Below are positions 8,915 through 17,397 of a stretch of 64,000 nt of DNA, piece after piece (position 1 is the first letter of the stretch; each line of letters starts with the position of its first letter). Below the pieces are notes generated by a model. That model saw only the letters and a program-made list of their open reading frames with translations, had not been told where the DNA came from and did not search any database. The translations under genes and the position numbers were made by a program. Source of the stretch: Microbacterium limosum (GTDB lineage: Bacteria; Actinomycetota; Actinomycetes; Actinomycetales; Microbacteriaceae); contig NZ_CP137080.1 of NCBI RefSeq assembly GCF_036324365.1, positions 496,001 to 560,000 on the forward strand. The letters run 5' to 3'.

Positions 8915-10567
8915 GTGACGCAGATGATGAAGGTTGCCGACGCCGTCGGCCGGATGCTCGCCGAGTTGGGCGTATCGCAGGTGTTCGGGGTGGTGGGAAG
9001 CGGGAACTTCCGGGTGACGAACGCGCTCATCGCGTCGGGCGCATCCTTCGTCGCGGCAAGACACGAAGCCGGTGCGGCATCCATGGCCGACGCCTACTCT
9101 CGGATTACCGGCGACGTCAGCGCCCTCAGCCTGCACCAGGGCTGCGGGCTCACCAACGCGCTCACCGGCATCACCGAGGCCGCGAAATGCCACACCCCGC
9201 TGCTGGTCCTCGCCGCCGACACCGCCGTGGGAGACGTCACGTCGAACTTCCACATCGACCAGGATGCCGCGGCACGCTCCGTCGGCGCGACGCCGATGCG
9301 CATCCACTCGGCCCGCACCGCGCTCGCCGATGCCGCTCGCGCATTCCGGGTCGCCCAGGTCGAGCGCACCACCGTCGTGCTGTCGCTCCCCGTCGACCTG
9401 CAGGAGCGCGAGATCGCGTATCCCGGCCCGCGGCCCGCGTCCAATCTCCGTGTGCCGACGCCGATCGTGGCGACCGCCGATGCGTCCGAGCTAGGCGAGA
9501 TGCTCGCGAGGGCGGATCGCCCCGTGATCATCGGCGGCCGGGGTGCGCGTGTCGCCAAGCGAGACCTGCGTGAGCTCGCCGCGGTGACGGGCGCGCTGCT
9601 GATCGCCTCGGGCGGTGGGCGGGGCGTCTTCGAGGGCGACGAATGGGCGCTCGATGTCGTAGGCGGGTTCGCGACCGACAGTGCGGCAGAGCTCGTCCGC
9701 GACGCGGATCTGATCGTCGCTTTCGGCGTCGCTCTGAACAACTGGACGACGCGCGGGGGCACGCTGCTGGAGAAGGCGACGCTCGTGCAGGTCGACGACC
9801 GCGTCGAGGCCATCGGCAAGCACCGCCTGGTCGACCTTGGCATCGTCGGCGACACCGGCGCCGTCGCCCGAGCGGCCGTCGCCGCGCTGGCAGCCTCGGG
9901 GACGACGAACACCGGGTACCGCACCCCCGCCGTCGCGGAGCGGATCCGCGGGGCTCGCTACTGGTCGGACCAGGCGGTCGAAGCGGTGGATGAGGCGGGC
10001 TTCGTCGATCCCGCCGCCCTCATCAATGCGCTCGACGCGATGCTGCCCTCCGAACGCGTCGTCGTGGTGGACGGCGGCAACGTCAACGCCTACCCGGGCG
10101 CCCACCTGCGTGTCCCCGACGACGAGGGCTACGTCCTGCCTCTCTCCTTCCAATCCATCGGGCTGGGGCTGGCCAGCGTGATCGGTGCCGCGGTCGCGCG
10201 TCCGGACCGGATAACGGTGCTCGGCACGGGCGATGGATCGCTGCTCATGGGGGCGGTGGAGTTGGAGACGGCGGTGCGCCTGCAGCTCGGCCTGATCGTC
10301 GTCGCCTTCAACGACAGCGCGTACGGCGCCGAGATCCACCTCTTCCCCGACTCCTCACCCGCGGAGCAGGAGATCGTCCGCTTCCCCGACACCGATATCG
10401 CCGCAATCGCGCGTGGCTACGGGTGCGACGCGGTGACCGTGCGCTCCCTCGACGACCTGAGCGGAATCTCTGCTTGGCTGGAGTCGGATCGCACCCGCCC
10501 CCTCGTGATCGACGCGAAGATCACCGGCCGCCCGTCCTGGCTCATGGCACGGGAACACGGTCACTAG
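8915..10567 (+). CDS. Thiamine-diphosphate-dependent enzyme of the acetolactate synthase / decarboxylase family
   Basis: A 550-residue enzyme with the three TPP-enzyme domains. The N-terminal pyrimidine domain has FGVVGSGNF and the activating glutamate in ARHEAGAASMADAYSR near residue 51. The C-terminal domain has GTGDGSLLMGAVELETAV (near residue 437) followed by AFNDSAYGAE, the metal/diphosphate site. It uses GTG 8915; an in-frame ATG at 8924 is an alternative. The substrate cannot be read; the family covers acetolactate synthases, 2-oxoacid decarboxylases, oxalyl-CoA decarboxylases and sulfoacetaldehyde acetyltransferases. The following genes encode a sulfonate/nitrate/taurine-type importer, so it probably acts on the imported compound or a product of it. 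Confidence 0.75.
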   Translation: MTQMMKVADAVGRMLAELGVSQVFGVVGSGNFRVTNALIASGASFVAARHEAGAASMADAYSRITGDVSALSLHQGCGLTNALTGITEAAKCHTPLLVLAADTAVGDVTSNFHIDQDAAARSVGATPMRIHSARTALADAARAFRVAQVERTTVVLSLPVDLQEREIAYPGPRPASNLRVPTPIVATADASELGEMLARADRPVIIGGRGARVAKRDLRELAAVTGALLIASGGGRGVFEGDEWALDVVGGFATDSAAELVRDADLIVAFGVALNNWTTRGGTLLEKATLVQVDDRVEAIGKHRLVDLGIVGDTGAVARAAVAALAASGTTNTGYRTPAVAERIRGARYWSDQAVEAVDEAGFVDPAALINALDAMLPSERVVVVDGGNVNAYPGAHLRVPDDEGYVLPLSFQSIGLGLASVIGAAVARPDRITVLGTGDGSLLMGAVELETAVRLQLGLIVVAFNDSAYGAEIHLFPDSSPAEQEIVRFPDTDIAAIARGYGCDAVTVRSLDDLSGISAWLESDRTRPLVIDAKITGRPSWLMAREHGH

Positions 10568-10635
10568 AAGGAGCGGCCTCGAATCGACGCGGCCGTTCGA
10601 GTACTCGATCGCAACAGAAACAAGGGAGTTTCACC

Positions 10636-11691
10636 ATGATGCACAACACAGCAATCCGTTCCCGCAAGGCGCTCGTCGCCACCGGTGCCGCCGCCGTCCT
10701 GGTCCTCGCGGGCTGCGCGGCCGATCCCGAGGGCGCCACGTCCGGCAACGACGACGCCGGCGGCGAAGGCGGCACGATCCGGGTCGCCTACCTCGCGACC
10801 GGCTCGTCGCTGCCCCTTTTCGTGACGGCCGAGAAGTACGCCGAAGAGGTCGGCATCGACGTCGAACTCGTCGAGGTCGCGAGCGGAAACGAGTCGATCA
10901 CCGGCGTCGCCACCGCCCAGTACGACGCGGGGTTCGCCGGCATCGGCTCGGCCGCGTACAACGCCGTGGACGAGGGCCTGCCCGTGCGGTACGTGGCCCC
11001 GATGCACGCCGGCTACATCGAGGACTACTTCATCGTCTCGTCGCAGCTCGCGGGCTCGTCGGAAGAGGCGGCCGCCGTCGCGGAGGACATGTCGCAGCTC
11101 GCGGGGCAGACGTTCGCCGTCAACGCGCCGGGCGTCGTGACCGAGGCGCTGCTCGGCTTCGCGCTGGAGCGCGGCGGGCTGTCGATGGATGACATCGCGC
11201 TGGAATACATCCCGTTCCCCGACCAGGTCCCGGCGCTCGCGAACGGGGGCATCGCGGCCGGCATCCTCTCGGAGCCATTCCCCACGCAGGCAGAGGGCAA
11301 CGGGTCGGGTTACCGCCCGTGGGAGACGCCGACGGATGAAGAGCCGCTGCCGTTCACCGGGATCATCTACAACACGGACTGGGCGGAGGCGAACCCGCAG
11401 GTGGCGGAGGACTTCATGCGCGCCTATGCGATGGCCGCGGAAGACCTCGCCGCGAACGGATGGGACACCCCCGAGATGCTCGAGCTCGTGGAGCAGTACA
11501 CGGGCGCCGACCCGGCCGTCGTCGCCGCCTCGCGACAGCACCACATCCCGGCCGACCTCAGCGTGGACTTCGATGTGCTGCTGCGCTACCAGGAGTTCTT
11601 CATGGAGCAGGGGTCGCTGAACTACGACGAGATCATCCCCGAGGAGGACATCTGGGACTTCAGCTGGCGCGACGCCGCCCTCGAGAACTGA
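10636..11691 (+). CDS. ABC-transporter substrate-binding lipoprotein (NMT1/SsuA-like)
   Basis: A 351-residue exported lipoprotein. The N terminus has basic residues, a hydrophobic stretch and the lipobox VLAGCA. The mature part reads IRVAYLATGSSLPLFVTAEKYAEEVGIDVELVE, then GFAGIGSAAYNAV, typical of the nitrate/sulfonate/taurine/HMP binding fold. Start is ATG 10636 (or the adjacent 10639) after the ribosome site AAGGGAG. It is the first gene of a four-gene importer set. The ligand is not identifiable by eye. Confidence 0.87.
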   Translation: MMHNTAIRSRKALVATGAAAVLVLAGCAADPEGATSGNDDAGGEGGTIRVAYLATGSSLPLFVTAEKYAEEVGIDVELVEVASGNESITGVATAQYDAGFAGIGSAAYNAVDEGLPVRYVAPMHAGYIEDYFIVSSQLAGSSEEAAAVAEDMSQLAGQTFAVNAPGVVTEALLGFALERGGLSMDDIALEYIPFPDQVPALANGGIAAGILSEPFPTQAEGNGSGYRPWETPTDEEPLPFTGIIYNTDWAEANPQVAEDFMRAYAMAAEDLAANGWDTPEMLELVEQYTGADPAVVAASRQHHIPADLSVDFDVLLRYQEFFMEQGSLNYDEIIPEEDIWDFSWRDAALEN

Positions 11692-11701
11692 CGCGGAGCC
11701 G

Positions 11702-12493
11702 ATGAGCGTGCAGATGCAGCCGAAGGTCAGGCTCACCGACGTGAGCAAGCGGTTCCCGGGCAAGGAGCAGGTCACCGCGCTCGAGGATGTCTCGCTCGAC
11801 ATCGCCGAAGCGGAGTTCGTCTCGATCGTCGGGCCGTCGGGCTGCGGCAAGTCCACCCTGCTGCGTCTCGTCGCGGGTCTGTACGAACCGTCATCGGGCA
11901 CGGTCGAGATCGAGAGTTCCCAGCCGGATCGTCCCAAGACGGCGATGGTGTTCCAGGAGCACGCGCTCTTCCCGTGGATGTCGGTGCGCGAGAACGTGAT
12001 GTTCGGTCCGCGTAACCGCAACGTCCCGAAGAAGGATGCCGCCGGGATCGCGAACGAGCAGCTGGCGCGCCTCGGCCTGGCGCGCTTCGGCGACTTCTAT
12101 CCGCATCAGCTCTCCGGCGGGATGAAGCAGCGGGTCGGCATCGCCCGGGCGCTCGCACAGGATGCCGAGGTGCTGCTGATGGACGAACCACTGGGTGCTC
12201 TCGACGCGCAGACGCGCACGCTGCTGCAGGAGCAGATCCTCGAGCTGCGGCAGCAGACGAAGCCGACGGTGCTCTACATCACGCACGCCATCGACGAGGC
12301 GGTGTTCCTCTCCGATCGTGTCGTGCTGATGTCGGCTCGCCCGGGCCGGATCCGGGACATCGTCGAGCTCGACTTCGGGCCGGACCGCACGCCCGAACTG
12401 CGGGGCACGCCTGAGTTCGCCGCCCTGTCGCAGGACATCTGGAACCACCTGCGCGACGAGGTGCAGGCGGCCATGGCGGTGGACGACAGGTGA
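11702..12493 (+). CDS. ABC-transporter ATPase, SsuB/TauB/NrtD type
   Basis: A 263-residue ATPase. Walker A is GPSGCGKSTLL, the Q-loop is MVFQEHALFPWMSV, the signature is LSGGMKQRVGIARAL, Walker B is VLLMDEPLGALD, and the H-loop is ITHAIDEAVFLSDRV. The FPWMSVRENVMFG block is typical of the nitrate/sulfonate/taurine family. It lies ten bases after the binding-protein gene and overlaps the first permease gene by four bases, so the set is translationally coupled. Confidence 0.92.
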   Translation: MSVQMQPKVRLTDVSKRFPGKEQVTALEDVSLDIAEAEFVSIVGPSGCGKSTLLRLVAGLYEPSSGTVEIESSQPDRPKTAMVFQEHALFPWMSVRENVMFGPRNRNVPKKDAAGIANEQLARLGLARFGDFYPHQLSGGMKQRVGIARALAQDAEVLLMDEPLGALDAQTRTLLQEQILELRQQTKPTVLYITHAIDEAVFLSDRVVLMSARPGRIRDIVELDFGPDRTPELRGTPEFAALSQDIWNHLRDEVQAAMAVDDR

Positions 12494-13272
12494 GCTGGCG
12501 TGGCCTTCGCGACAAGTGGGCCCTGTTCGTCGGTCCGGTGGTCATCCTTCTGGCATGGGAGATCCTGAGCCGGACGGGAGTCATCCGTGCCACGTTCTTC
12601 CCGCCGCCGACCGAGATCATCGCCCGCAGCGTCATCATCTTCGAACCCGATTCCGGGCTCGGGGGCGACATCATCGCGACCGTGCTGCGCGTGCTCGTCA
12701 CGATCGTCTTGGCCGTCATCCTGGGAGTGGGTGTGGGGATCGCCATCACCGCCTCCCAGTGGATGGACCGCGGCGCGCACACGATCCTGGCGTTCCTCTA
12801 CCCCATCCCGGGAGTGCTGTTCTTCCCGTTCCTGACGTTCCTGCTCGGGCGTACCGAGATGGCGATCATCCTGACCGCGCTCGTCACGCCCCTCATCGTC
12901 ATGATCCTGTACACCGTCGCAGGGGTGCGCAGCATCGACCGCACGCTCCTGGAGGTGGCCGACAACTACGGCTCCCGCGGGGCCAAACGGTTCTTCGGCA
13001 TCCTCGTACCGGGATCGCTGCCATCGATCGTCACCGGCATCAGGGTGTCGCTCGGGTTCACCCTGATCGCCGTCATCGCGATCGAGATGGTGGGCGCCCC
13101 CAACGGTCTCGGCCAGTTCCTGTGGTCGAACTGGCAGATCCTGCGCGTCACCGACATGTATGTGGCGCTGCTGATCATCGCGGTGATCGGACTGATCAGC
13201 AGCGTCGGATTCGACGCCGTGGCCGACCGTCTCCTGCCGTGGCGACGCGATGTGCGAGGAGCGCAGATATGA
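12490..13272 (+). CDS. ABC-transporter permease (SsuC/TauC-like), first of two
   Basis: A 260-residue membrane protein with about six hydrophobic segments. The cytoplasmic EAA loop reads LLEVADNYGSRGAKRFFGILVPGSLPSI (shown in part), where it contacts the ATPase. GTG start overlaps the ATPase stop by four bases; its own stop overlaps the second permease start. Two different permeases point to a heterodimeric channel, which is less common than the homodimer in this family. Confidence 0.88.
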   Translation: MSWRGLRDKWALFVGPVVILLAWEILSRTGVIRATFFPPPTEIIARSVIIFEPDSGLGGDIIATVLRVLVTIVLAVILGVGVGIAITASQWMDRGAHTILAFLYPIPGVLFFPFLTFLLGRTEMAIILTALVTPLIVMILYTVAGVRSIDRTLLEVADNYGSRGAKRFFGILVPGSLPSIVTGIRVSLGFTLIAVIAIEMVGAPNGLGQFLWSNWQILRVTDMYVALLIIAVIGLISSVGFDAVADRLLPWRRDVRGAQI

Positions 13273-14063
13273 CCCCGACGGTTCGGCGCTGGGCGCAGTC
13301 CTGGGCCATCCCCATCGTCGTGATCGTGGTGTGGGAGCTGGTCACGCGCACGGGCCTGCTCGACCCCCGGTTCTTCCCGCCGCTCAGCGACATCGTCGCG
13401 ACGGCGTTCGAGCAGCTCGTGAACGGCCGACTGGGTCTCGACCTCGTGCTCACCGTCCAGCGCCTGATCGTGGCGTTCGCGCTCGCCGCGGTCTTCGGCG
13501 TCGCGATCGGTGTCGCATCGGGCCGGTGGCGGACCGTGGAGCTGCTCATCCGTCCCATCACGGACACCCTCTATCCGCTGCCGAAGATCGCGCTTCTCCC
13601 GCTCTTCATCATCATCGTCGGGCGGGGCGAGGTCGCGTACATCATCACCGCGTTCGCGACCGCCTTCTTCCAGATCATCATCAGCACGCGCGGCACCGTC
13701 CGCGACGTGCCGACGGATCTGATCGAGGCGGGCCGCAATTTCGGGGCCACCGGCATCCGCTTCTTCACCCGGCTGCTGTTCCCCGCGATCGCGCCGGGCC
13801 TGTTGAACGGGCTGCGTCTGGGGATGGCGACCTGTCTTATCACCCTGATCGCCGCGGAATTCGTCGGCGCCGAATTCGGTCTGGGCGCCGCCATCCGCCG
13901 GGCGGGTCAGCAGTTCGCGATCGACGAGGTCTACGCGGGCATCCTGATCGTCGGGCTGCTGGGCCTGCTGATCAATGTGCTCTTCCGCCTGGTCACTCCG
14001 CTGGTGCTGCCGTGGCAGAGAAGGACGCGACCGGCGGCTGCCCGCTCAGTCGCCGGACGGTGA
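13269..14063 (+). CDS. ABC-transporter permease (SsuC/TauC-like), second of two
   Basis: A 264-residue membrane protein with about six hydrophobic segments and the EAA-type loop DLIEAGRNFGATGIRFFTRLLFPAIAPGL (in part). It starts at ATG 13269 inside the end of the first permease gene. The long open frame upstream in the same phase overlaps the first permease and is not coding. It is the last gene of the importer operon. The 187 bases that follow hold no clear terminator. Confidence 0.88.
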   Translation: MTPTVRRWAQSWAIPIVVIVVWELVTRTGLLDPRFFPPLSDIVATAFEQLVNGRLGLDLVLTVQRLIVAFALAAVFGVAIGVASGRWRTVELLIRPITDTLYPLPKIALLPLFIIIVGRGEVAYIITAFATAFFQIIISTRGTVRDVPTDLIEAGRNFGATGIRFFTRLLFPAIAPGLLNGLRLGMATCLITLIAAEFVGAEFGLGAAIRRAGQQFAIDEVYAGILIVGLLGLLINVLFRLVTPLVLPWQRRTRPAAARSVAGR

Positions 14064-14249
14064 TCTCTCGAGTGCTCGGTGAGTCTCGGAGCGTTCGGGC
14101 GATGGCGACTGCTCGACCTCGCGGCTTGGTCGAGCCCGACCTGCTCGCCCGGGTCGCCGCGACGACGACGCCGTGGTGTGGGTCGGTGGGGCGAGCACGA
14201 CCCGCATCCGGGGGAGCGTCCTGATCTAGCACACGGTACGGTTGCGGCT

Positions 14250-14906
14250 ATGCCGACGCTCGATCCGCTGCCCGATCGTCCCGCGCCCGACAACCCGTCG
14301 GGAAAGCTGGTGCTCCTGCGACACGGCGAGACGGAGTGGTCGAGAACCGGACGGCACACGGGGCTGACCGACATCCCGCTCACAGCTCGTGGGGAGGATC
14401 TCGCCCGCGGCGCCGGCGAGCTGGTCGCGGACTACGACTTCTCGCTCGTGCTGACGTCGCCGCTGGAGCGGGCGCGCCGGACCGCGGAATTGGCGGGCCT
14501 GGATGCCGAGGTCGATCCGCTGCTCGTGGAGTGGGATTACGGCGGGTATGAGGGGCGCACGACGCGCGACATCCGTGCCGAGCTCGGCTACAACTGGAGC
14601 ACGTTCACCCACGGGGTGGTTCGGGGCAAGACGCCCGGCGAGACGGTGGAAGAGGTCGCCGGGCGCGCATCGCGTGTGCTCACACGCGTGCTGCCCGCAA
14701 TGGCGGAGGGCGATGTCGCGCTGGTGGCGCACGGGCACTTCCTGCGCATCCTGACGGCGGTGTACCTGCGGATGGCGCCCCGGTTCGGCGCACAGATCAC
14801 CCTGGATGCCGGATCGGTGTCGGTGCTGAGCTTCTACCGCGAGCAGCCGGCGATCCTCTCGTGGAACTACGGCCGCGAGCTGCCGCTGGTGCCGTCGGAG
14901 TCGTGA
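14250..14906 (+). CDS. Histidine phosphatase superfamily protein (phosphoglycerate mutase-like)
   Basis: A 218-residue protein with the phosphohistidine motif LLRHGETEW near residue 25 and the second catalytic histidine in ALVAHGHFLRIL. SPLERARRTAELAG is the conserved phosphate-pocket arginine block. It resembles actinobacterial broad-specificity phosphatases or acid phosphatases more than glycolytic mutases. A TACGGT hexamer lies seven bases before the ATG, so the gene may be leaderless. The substrate is unknown. Confidence 0.85.
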   Translation: MPTLDPLPDRPAPDNPSGKLVLLRHGETEWSRTGRHTGLTDIPLTARGEDLARGAGELVADYDFSLVLTSPLERARRTAELAGLDAEVDPLLVEWDYGGYEGRTTRDIRAELGYNWSTFTHGVVRGKTPGETVEEVAGRASRVLTRVLPAMAEGDVALVAHGHFLRILTAVYLRMAPRFGAQITLDAGSVSVLSFYREQPAILSWNYGRELPLVPSES

Positions 14907-14939
14907 TGCAGGGGCCGGCGTGCCGACGCCGCCCGTTGG

Positions 14940-15923
14940 TCAGAACGGCAGCAACGGTGCGAGCTGGACGAGGGCGAGACCCGCGAAGGGGAGTGCCAGG
15001 ATGCCGACAGCCCAGACACGCCGTCGACGTCGGGCCGCAGCAACCGACTCTCGCAGCTTCGCGAACGCGATCAGATCAGGTTCGACGGGGGTGGCTGCAC
15101 CCCACGTCTGTATGTCGTTGATCGCCCGGGCGAGCGCTTGCGTCTCAGCCGAGGAGTAGACGGTTGGTTGCCGTTGAAGCCATCGGGCGAGCTGATGCGA
15201 CCGTAGGACGGAGACGTCCTCCGGTCGCTCTTTGAAGGTGATCTCCCGGGCGGCCACGATTGCGATGATCGGTCGTACCACGACTGCGGCGAGCGTCGCT
15301 CGGGTGAGCAGCTTCGCGACGCGTCGGGCTTCGTGTCGAGCGTTGCGCAGGTGGTCGGTGCGGTGACCACCGACGAGGATGCGCTTGCTCGCCACCCAGA
15401 CCTTCTGCCCTTGGTGATACTTCGAGTTGATCGTGAAGACGCCGCCGGGTCCGACCACGACGTGGTCGATGTCGCTTCCCCCGTTGCCGACGGGGACCGC
15501 ATGCACGACGTGCCACTCGGCCCCCAGTTGATCCAGCATCCGCGCCACTTCGAGCTCACCGATGGCACCGAGGTACCAAGGTTGGCTTTCTGGGGTGAGC
15601 GGGCTCACCCCGAACAGGCGCGCCGCGCCCGAACGCGGTGGAGCGCTCTCCTGAGCGCGCAGTGCTTCGACGATCACCGCTGCCGCGGGCGGGCGGAGAC
15701 GGAGATCACCAACGGGCGTGCGTTCGGGTGACGGAGTTGCCACGGATGCTGCTGTCGCGGGCACGGTAGTCGCGGTCGTTGGAGCGGGTGCGGGCGGACC
15801 GCAATCCAGGCATCGAGTCGTTCGCGTCGTGCGCTCGTAGATCGCGGTCGTTCCTGCCGGAAGGTCGTTGCTGCAGAGGCGGCATGTGCCTCTGTAGCGC
15901 AGTCGCATCTGTGCGTCACTCAT
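14940..15923 (-). CDS. NERD-domain protein with C-terminal membrane anchor
   Basis: A 327-residue protein. The N terminus holds a CxxC...CxxC cluster (CRLCSND, then CLDC) that could bind zinc. Around the middle is a nuclease-related (NERD) domain: IGELEVARMLDQLG, DIDHVVVGPGGVFTINSK and KVWVASKRILVGGH. A single hydrophobic segment (VWAVGILALPFAGLALVQLAPLL) ends the chain. The ATG at 15923 follows a good GGAGGG ribosome site. An open frame continues further upstream, but its composition is not coding-like. The nuclease function is inferred from the fold and is not proven. Confidence 0.8.
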   Translation of the reverse strand: MSDAQMRLRYRGTCRLCSNDLPAGTTAIYERTTRTTRCLDCGPPAPAPTTATTVPATAASVATPSPERTPVGDLRLRPPAAAVIVEALRAQESAPPRSGAARLFGVSPLTPESQPWYLGAIGELEVARMLDQLGAEWHVVHAVPVGNGGSDIDHVVVGPGGVFTINSKYHQGQKVWVASKRILVGGHRTDHLRNARHEARRVAKLLTRATLAAVVVRPIIAIVAAREITFKERPEDVSVLRSHQLARWLQRQPTVYSSAETQALARAINDIQTWGAATPVEPDLIAFAKLRESVAAARRRRRVWAVGILALPFAGLALVQLAPLLPF

Positions 15924-16047
15924 TCGTCTTGCGCCCTCCGAGTTCAGACTATGAGAGCGTCGGGTTCTGAGCTGAAGCCCGCGTCCTGCGCTCTGTACGA
16001 TCGCAGGGGCGGGTCGAGATCGTCCGCACGTCGAATCCAGGGAACTC

Positions 16048-16659
16048 ATGCACAAACCAGCCCGTACCGCGCTCGCATCGCTGATTGTCAGCACCGTCAT
16101 CGTCCTCGGCAGCTGCTCTGCCGAGAGTGGCGAGGGAGCTGCGGTGGATGCCGACTCCACGCCTGCCGCCGTCGAGGTCGAAGAGGATCTGGTCTCGGTC
16201 GACGTGCGGGTGGCCCGGTCTCTCATCGACCCTGACGGCTCGCTGGCCGACGACGACATCGTGGCGGCCGCTGACGCGCAGGGCATGACGGCCGTCGTGG
16301 ACGGTGAGTCGGTCGTCTACACGATGAGCAAGCCGCAACGCGACGAGATGTTGGCGGAGATGCGCTCGTCCGCGCAGGACTCCATCGACGACATGGTCTC
16401 CGATACGTCGAACTCCGTCACGGACGTGGAAATCGACAACGCGATGACGAGCTTCCGTGTTTCGGTCGACCGTCAGCAGTTCTCGCCGCTCGAGAGCATG
16501 CTCGTACTCGGCTTCTACATCCAGGGAGCGCTGTACCAACAGTTCGCGGGAGCCTCCCCGGATGATGTCGAGGTGACGGTCGATTTCATCGATGACGCGA
16601 CCGGCGAGGTGCTCGAATCGGGTTCCTACCAGGAGTGGCGCAAGAACCTCGAACAGTGA
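16048..16659 (+). CDS. Small secreted lipoprotein of unknown function
   Basis: A 203-residue protein with a signal peptide and the lipobox VLGSCS near residue 23. The mature part is acidic and has no recognised domain. It includes a helical stretch rich in D, S and M (RDEMLAEMRSSAQDSIDDMVSD) and a segment resembling a beta sandwich edge (VEVTVDFIDDATGEVLESG). It is transcribed away from the NERD gene and precedes hsdM by about 100 bases. No function is proposed. Confidence 0.7.
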   Translation: MHKPARTALASLIVSTVIVLGSCSAESGEGAAVDADSTPAAVEVEEDLVSVDVRVARSLIDPDGSLADDDIVAAADAQGMTAVVDGESVVYTMSKPQRDEMLAEMRSSAQDSIDDMVSDTSNSVTDVEIDNAMTSFRVSVDRQQFSPLESMLVLGFYIQGALYQQFAGASPDDVEVTVDFIDDATGEVLESGSYQEWRKNLEQ

Positions 16660-16763
16660 TGCCGCTGCACCTGCCTGCGCCGCGCGGCGAGGCCAACGGA
16701 CACGACGTCACCGTCCTACCCCTCGGCTAGCGTGGGAACGTTGTACGCGCGACGGGAGATGGT

Positions 16764-17351
16764 GTGGTCACAGGTGAGTTGAAGCGCCAGGTCGACAAGG
16801 TCTGGGATGCCTTCTGGTCAGGCGGCATCGCCAATCCCGTCGAGGTGATCGAGCAGATCACCTACCTGCTGTTCATCAAGCGCCTCGACGACCTGCAGCT
16901 TCTCGCCGAGAAGAAGGCCGCGCGGTTCGGCGACGAGGTCGAGAACCCGGTCTTCCCCGACGGCTACGACAGCGACCTGCCGAGCCGGCGGCCGTACCGC
17001 GACCTGCGCTGGAGCCAGTTCACCAATTTCGCACCCTCCGAGATGTTCGAGGTCGTCTCCGAGCATGTCTTCCCGTGGCTGCGACGGCTCGGCGCCGAGG
17101 GCTCGAGCTACGCCCGCAACATGCGCGACGCGCGGTTCACGATCCCGACGCCCGCGCTGCTGACGAAGGTCGTCGATCTCCTCCACGACATCCCGATGGA
17201 AGATCGTGACACCAAGGGCGACATCTACGAGTACATGCTCTCGAAGCTCGCCACGAGCGGCACCAACGGGCAGTTCCGCACGGCGCGGCACATCATCCAG
17301 CTCATGGTCGACCTGCAGCGGCCGCGCCCCGACGATCTCATCATCGACCCA
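16764..17351 (+). pseudogene. hsdM: hsdM, 5' fragment (type I DNA methyltransferase), split by the mobile element
   Basis: This encodes the first 196 residues of a type I modification subunit. It holds the HsdM N-terminal helical domain (LKRQVDKVWDAFWSGG, YLLFIKRLDD) and the start of the catalytic domain (GQFRTARHIIQLMVDL, DDLIIDPA). The frame then runs into foreign sequence at the DPA of SAM motif I and continues with unrelated residues to a stop at 17528. The remainder of the gene starts at 38059. Joining the fragments gives DPA-VGTAGF with no residue lost, about 494 residues in total, the normal HsdM length. As it stands, no intact methyltransferase can be made. Confidence 0.92.
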
Positions 17352-17387
17352 GCGTTTATGCGCAAGTCGGATGTCTCAAGAGACATC
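17352..17387. repeat. Left terminal repeat of the element
   Basis: Reading inward, 17352-17379 matches the inverted right end: GCG-TTATG-G-A-GT-CGG-TGTCTCAA, with a few substitutions and two short gaps. It is followed by the palindrome GATGTCTCAAGAGACATC (17370-17387). These are candidate recombinase-binding sites. Confidence 0.7.
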
Positions 17388-17397
17388 CAAGCGCCGG

